15,519 bases of DNA. Source: Actinomycetes bacterium (lineage in GTDB: Bacteria > Actinomycetota > Acidimicrobiia > Spongiisociales > UBA5794). Below the pieces are notes generated by a model that was not told where the DNA came from, did no database searches, and saw only the letters and a program-made list of their open reading frames with translations. How positions within the stretch are numbered: the stretch's first letter is position 1; each line of letters begins with the position of its first letter. The position numbers were made by a program, and so were the translations under genes. Location of the stretch: assembly GCA_023336765.1 (NCBI GenBank), contig JAMBLL010000088.1:1-15519 (forward strand), written 5' to 3'. Below, piece by piece: positions 13,621-15,519 of this stretch.

Positions 13621-14727
13621 TCATCCGATCTCGAAGGATCCGCCTGGCTCAAGCCTGCCGTTGATCTGGATCTCGACACGATGCGTACCCGGGTAATGCG
13701 TGCGGGTTGAGAGCTGAGCGACCGAGATCAGCTTTGAAACGGTGGCGGTGCCGTGCGGACTCAGCGATCGTTCCCCTCCCTTGAACACCTTGGGACTGGT
13801 TGATCCGTTCGCCTTGACGAAATGAACAACGATGTCGACCAACGCGTTGCTCGGTTCAGCGCTCGGGTTCACAAGATCGACGGTGACCCGAACAGAATCA
13901 CCGATGTCGACCTCCCCGGGTTCCACGAAGACGCTCTCGACTCGCGTCGGAGAGTCCGCGCCGTACCCAAGGACTGCGAGTGCACCGGGATCGCCCTGTT
14001 TGATCAACGTCCTCAAACCGTGTCGGACGAGTCTGCGTCTATTGTCATCTTCGTTCCACCACAGCTCCGCAGTTCGCACAACGACTTCTGGGTGATCCTT
14101 GGCGATGTCATTCAGGTTGTTCGCAACTGACCGCCGGACGTACTCCTCCTCGTCATCCTTGAGTAGTTCGAGCAATTCCAGCACAGGTGTCGGATCTTCA
14201 CGGAATCCCTTGAGCTGTGGAGCCCACGGAAGTCGAGGACGTGTCCCCTCTGACACGAGGCGTCGGACATGGACGCTGTCATCGTGTGCCCAGACGCGGA
14301 GGCGACCGAGTGTCTCATCGGGATACCTCTCGAGATAGGCACGGATACTGAATTCCGCCGTGAACCGCTTCGTCAACTCGTACTGGGCGGCCATCGCCTC
14401 CTCGAAGTGGTCGGTGCCGTGATCAGCGACGAAGAACACGAAGGGCAAGTACCGGAAACCCTCCATCCCAGTGAGCCCAGGTTCGCCGATCTCGGGGCCG
14501 ACGGAGCGTGTGACAATCTCAAGAGCCTCTCGCCGATCCGCAGGGAGGGTCTCGGCCAACGCATCCGAAATCTGCCGCGCTCGGGGAGTCAGCTCGAGTT
14601 GGTCGTATCCGTCAAGGGCGAGGGAGACGAATGGTTCCTTGTCGAACGAGGGATATACAGCAAGAACCATGCCGGCAACGATCGCCGGGATGTCAGGTCC
14701 AAATGAATTCTTAAGAGGTTCCGCCAT
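13621..14727 (-). CDS. alkC: AlkC-type DNA alkylation repair protein (HEAT-like 3-methyladenine glycosylase)
   Basis: This 368-aa protein excises alkylated purines from DNA. The helical HEAT-like part (about 1-255) starts MAEPLKNSFGPDI and contains the hallmark VRRLVSEGTRPRLPW (154-168) and YVRRSVANNLNDIAKDHP (196-213), typical of DNA alkylation repair (AlkC/AlkD) enzymes. A C-terminal beta-rich domain (about 262-368, starting SPTRVESVFVEPGEVDIGDS) looks like the immunoglobulin-like domain that separates AlkC from AlkD. The length matches AlkC proteins. The ATG at 14727 lacks a ribosome-binding site; a TAGTGT box 9 nt upstream may serve a nearly leaderless mRNA. It is convergent with trxA and divergent from the nucleotidyltransferase gene. 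No adaptive-response regulator is seen nearby. Confidence 0.88.
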   Translation of the reverse strand: MAEPLKNSFGPDIPAIVAGMVLAVYPSFDKEPFVSLALDGYDQLELTPRARQISDALAETLPADRREALEIVTRSVGPEIGEPGLTGMEGFRYLPFVFFVADHGTDHFEEAMAAQYELTKRFTAEFSIRAYLERYPDETLGRLRVWAHDDSVHVRRLVSEGTRPRLPWAPQLKGFREDPTPVLELLELLKDDEEEYVRRSVANNLNDIAKDHPEVVVRTAELWWNEDDNRRRLVRHGLRTLIKQGDPGALAVLGYGADSPTRVESVFVEPGEVDIGDSVRVTVDLVNPSAEPSNALVDIVVHFVKANGSTSPKVFKGGERSLSPHGTATVSKLISVAQLSTRTHYPGTHRVEIQINGRLEPGGSFEIG

Positions 14728-14830
14728 TGGGGACGCACACTACTGCGCGGCAACGACACGAAAGCGACCCACACCTCTGGCTCATCTGATATGCGAACAG
14801 ACATCTTCCATCCCCGCGCCCGTTCTGATA

Positions 14831-14869
14831 CTATCGGTATACCGATAGCATTATCGGTATACCGATAAT
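14831..14869. promoter_or_regulatory. Two tandem identical palindromic operators
   Basis: The core TATCGGTATACCGATA occurs twice, at 14832-14847 and 14852-14867. Symmetry extends to 18 bp for the first copy (14831-14848) and 20 bp for the second (ATTATCGGTATACCGATAAT, 14850-14869). The centres are exactly 20 bp apart, about two helical turns, so two dimers would bind the same face. The second copy touches the GGAGG ribosome-binding site (14870-14874) of the downstream gene, so binding should shut off its transcription. Candidate -10 boxes are GATACT (14827-14832) and TAGCAT (14846-14851). Confidence 0.85.
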
Positions 14870-14877
14870 GGAGGCCC

Positions 14878-15507
14878 ATGGACTGGCAGAATCCACTACG
14901 TTCGATCTCCCCGACCGTCGATGCCGATGTGCTCCAGGTTCTCGCACGAACACACGAACCGGTAACGGGCAACAGGCTCGCACAACTCGCCGGACGTTCG
15001 TACGCACAGGTCCATGCTGTGGTGGGTCGTCTTGTCGATCACGGGATTGTCGACGTCCAGCAGGTCGGCCGGACATATGCCTATAGCTTGAACCGAAGCC
15101 ACTCGTTGGCCAACGGGATCACTGCGAGCGTCGCGGCTCCCGAAGATGTGGAGTCATCCATTCGCGACGCCGTGACCGGGTGGGCGATCCAACCTGCATC
15201 CGTCGCGATATTCGGTTCTGCTGCGCGCAGGACAGCAACACACCAAAGCGATGTTGACCTCCTCATCATCCGTGACGACGACGTCGACGAGGATGACCCG
15301 GTGTGGTCAGGTCAGGTCGGGGACCTTGCCCACACAGTCGAGACGATATCCGGCAACCGAGTCCAGATTGTTGACCTCCGCGAATCGGAGCTCAACGAGA
15401 CCACCGCCGATCAGCAGCCGCTCATCGCATCTCTTCAGTATGACGCTCGGACCCTCGCCGGCACGGAGATTCGCGAACTCACAGCTGAGCGGGTAGCGCC
15501 CGGATGA
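14878..15507 (+). CDS. HTH domain fused to minimal nucleotidyltransferase (MNT-type)
   Basis: This 209-aa protein has two parts. Residues about 14-70 form a winged-helix DNA-binding domain (ADVLQVLARTHEPVTGNRLA, then a recognition-helix-like QVHAVVGRLVDHGIV and a wing VQQVGRTYAYSLN). Residues about 105-170 are a nucleotidyltransferase core with FGSAARRTATHQSDVDLLII: G113-S114, D125 and D127 match the GS-x10-DxD motif, and D166 (QIVDL) is a fitting third acid. Short MNT-type enzymes often pair with HEPN proteins as toxin-antitoxin modules, where the MNT protein transfers AMP to the partner. Here the stop codon overlaps the next ATG (ATGA). The start is set by GGAGG 3 nt upstream. The HTH and tandem palindromes suggest autoregulation. 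Substrate and partner are unproven. Confidence 0.82.
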   Translation: MDWQNPLRSISPTVDADVLQVLARTHEPVTGNRLAQLAGRSYAQVHAVVGRLVDHGIVDVQQVGRTYAYSLNRSHSLANGITASVAAPEDVESSIRDAVTGWAIQPASVAIFGSAARRTATHQSDVDLLIIRDDDVDEDDPVWSGQVGDLAHTVETISGNRVQIVDLRESELNETTADQQPLIASLQYDARTLAGTEIRELTAERVAPG

Positions 15508-15519
15508 GCCGAAGCAGGC
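15504..15519 (+). CDS. Start of a co-transcribed gene, cut by the right edge
   Basis: An ATG at 15504 overlaps the TGA of the nucleotidyltransferase gene in an ATGA junction and reads MSRSR to the window end. Only five codons are visible, so identity is unknown. Position and coupling make a HEPN-like partner a reasonable guess. Confidence 0.4.

Overview
The window reads as a chromosomal piece of a moderately GC-rich bacterium, most probably an uncultured or little-studied actinomycetote (an Acidimicrobiia-like lineage is my guess). Pointers are several genes with TAnnnT boxes 6-7 nt upstream of the start codon and no ribosome-binding site (leaderless transcripts), a DUF2277 gene, and the M1 aminopeptidase type. 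No rRNA, tRNA, CRISPR array, transposase or phage gene is visible.

Layout, left to right. (1) 1-1713: a TetR-family repressor (minus strand, running off the left edge) is divergent from a class I SAM methyltransferase, with a 22-bp operator-like palindrome on the repressor start codon. The methyltransferase ends inside a 140-bp inverted-repeat element that also supplies the last codons of the convergent aminopeptidase gene. (2) 1678-4224: a full-length M1 metallo-aminopeptidase (pepN). (3) 4225-4717: a perfect 52-bp palindrome, a leaderless DUF2277 gene and a good sigma70-type promoter. (4) 4718-6397: a two-gene unit coding for a DUF6345-like protein with a clan CD (caspase-type) His/Cys pattern and a 311-aa partner with a PepSY/propeptide-like stretch. 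This is the most intriguing part of the window. (5) 6474-12926: a compact minus-strand System I cytochrome c maturation operon, ccmA-B-C-D-E-F-H-I-G in transcription order. Every junction overlaps by 1-8 nt, and it includes a 43-aa CcmD. (6) 12927-13620: a divergent thioredoxin gene whose promoter carries a CsoR/CstR-like GC-palindrome, followed by a strong hairpin terminator. (7) 13621-14727: an AlkC-type DNA alkylation repair protein (minus). (8) 14728-15519: two tandem identical palindromes in front of an HTH-nucleotidyltransferase gene that overlaps (ATGA) the start of a further gene cut by the right edge.

How they work together: the ccm genes form one pathway. CcmAB and CcmC with CcmD load heme onto CcmE; CcmG and CcmH reduce the apocytochrome thiols; CcmF with CcmH and CcmI ligates heme. 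The divergent thioredoxin could feed this redox chain. The caspase-like pair and the NTase pair look like independent accessory units, and the aminopeptidase, methyltransferase and AlkC look like ordinary cellular functions. All family assignments come from motif reading; no database search was run.
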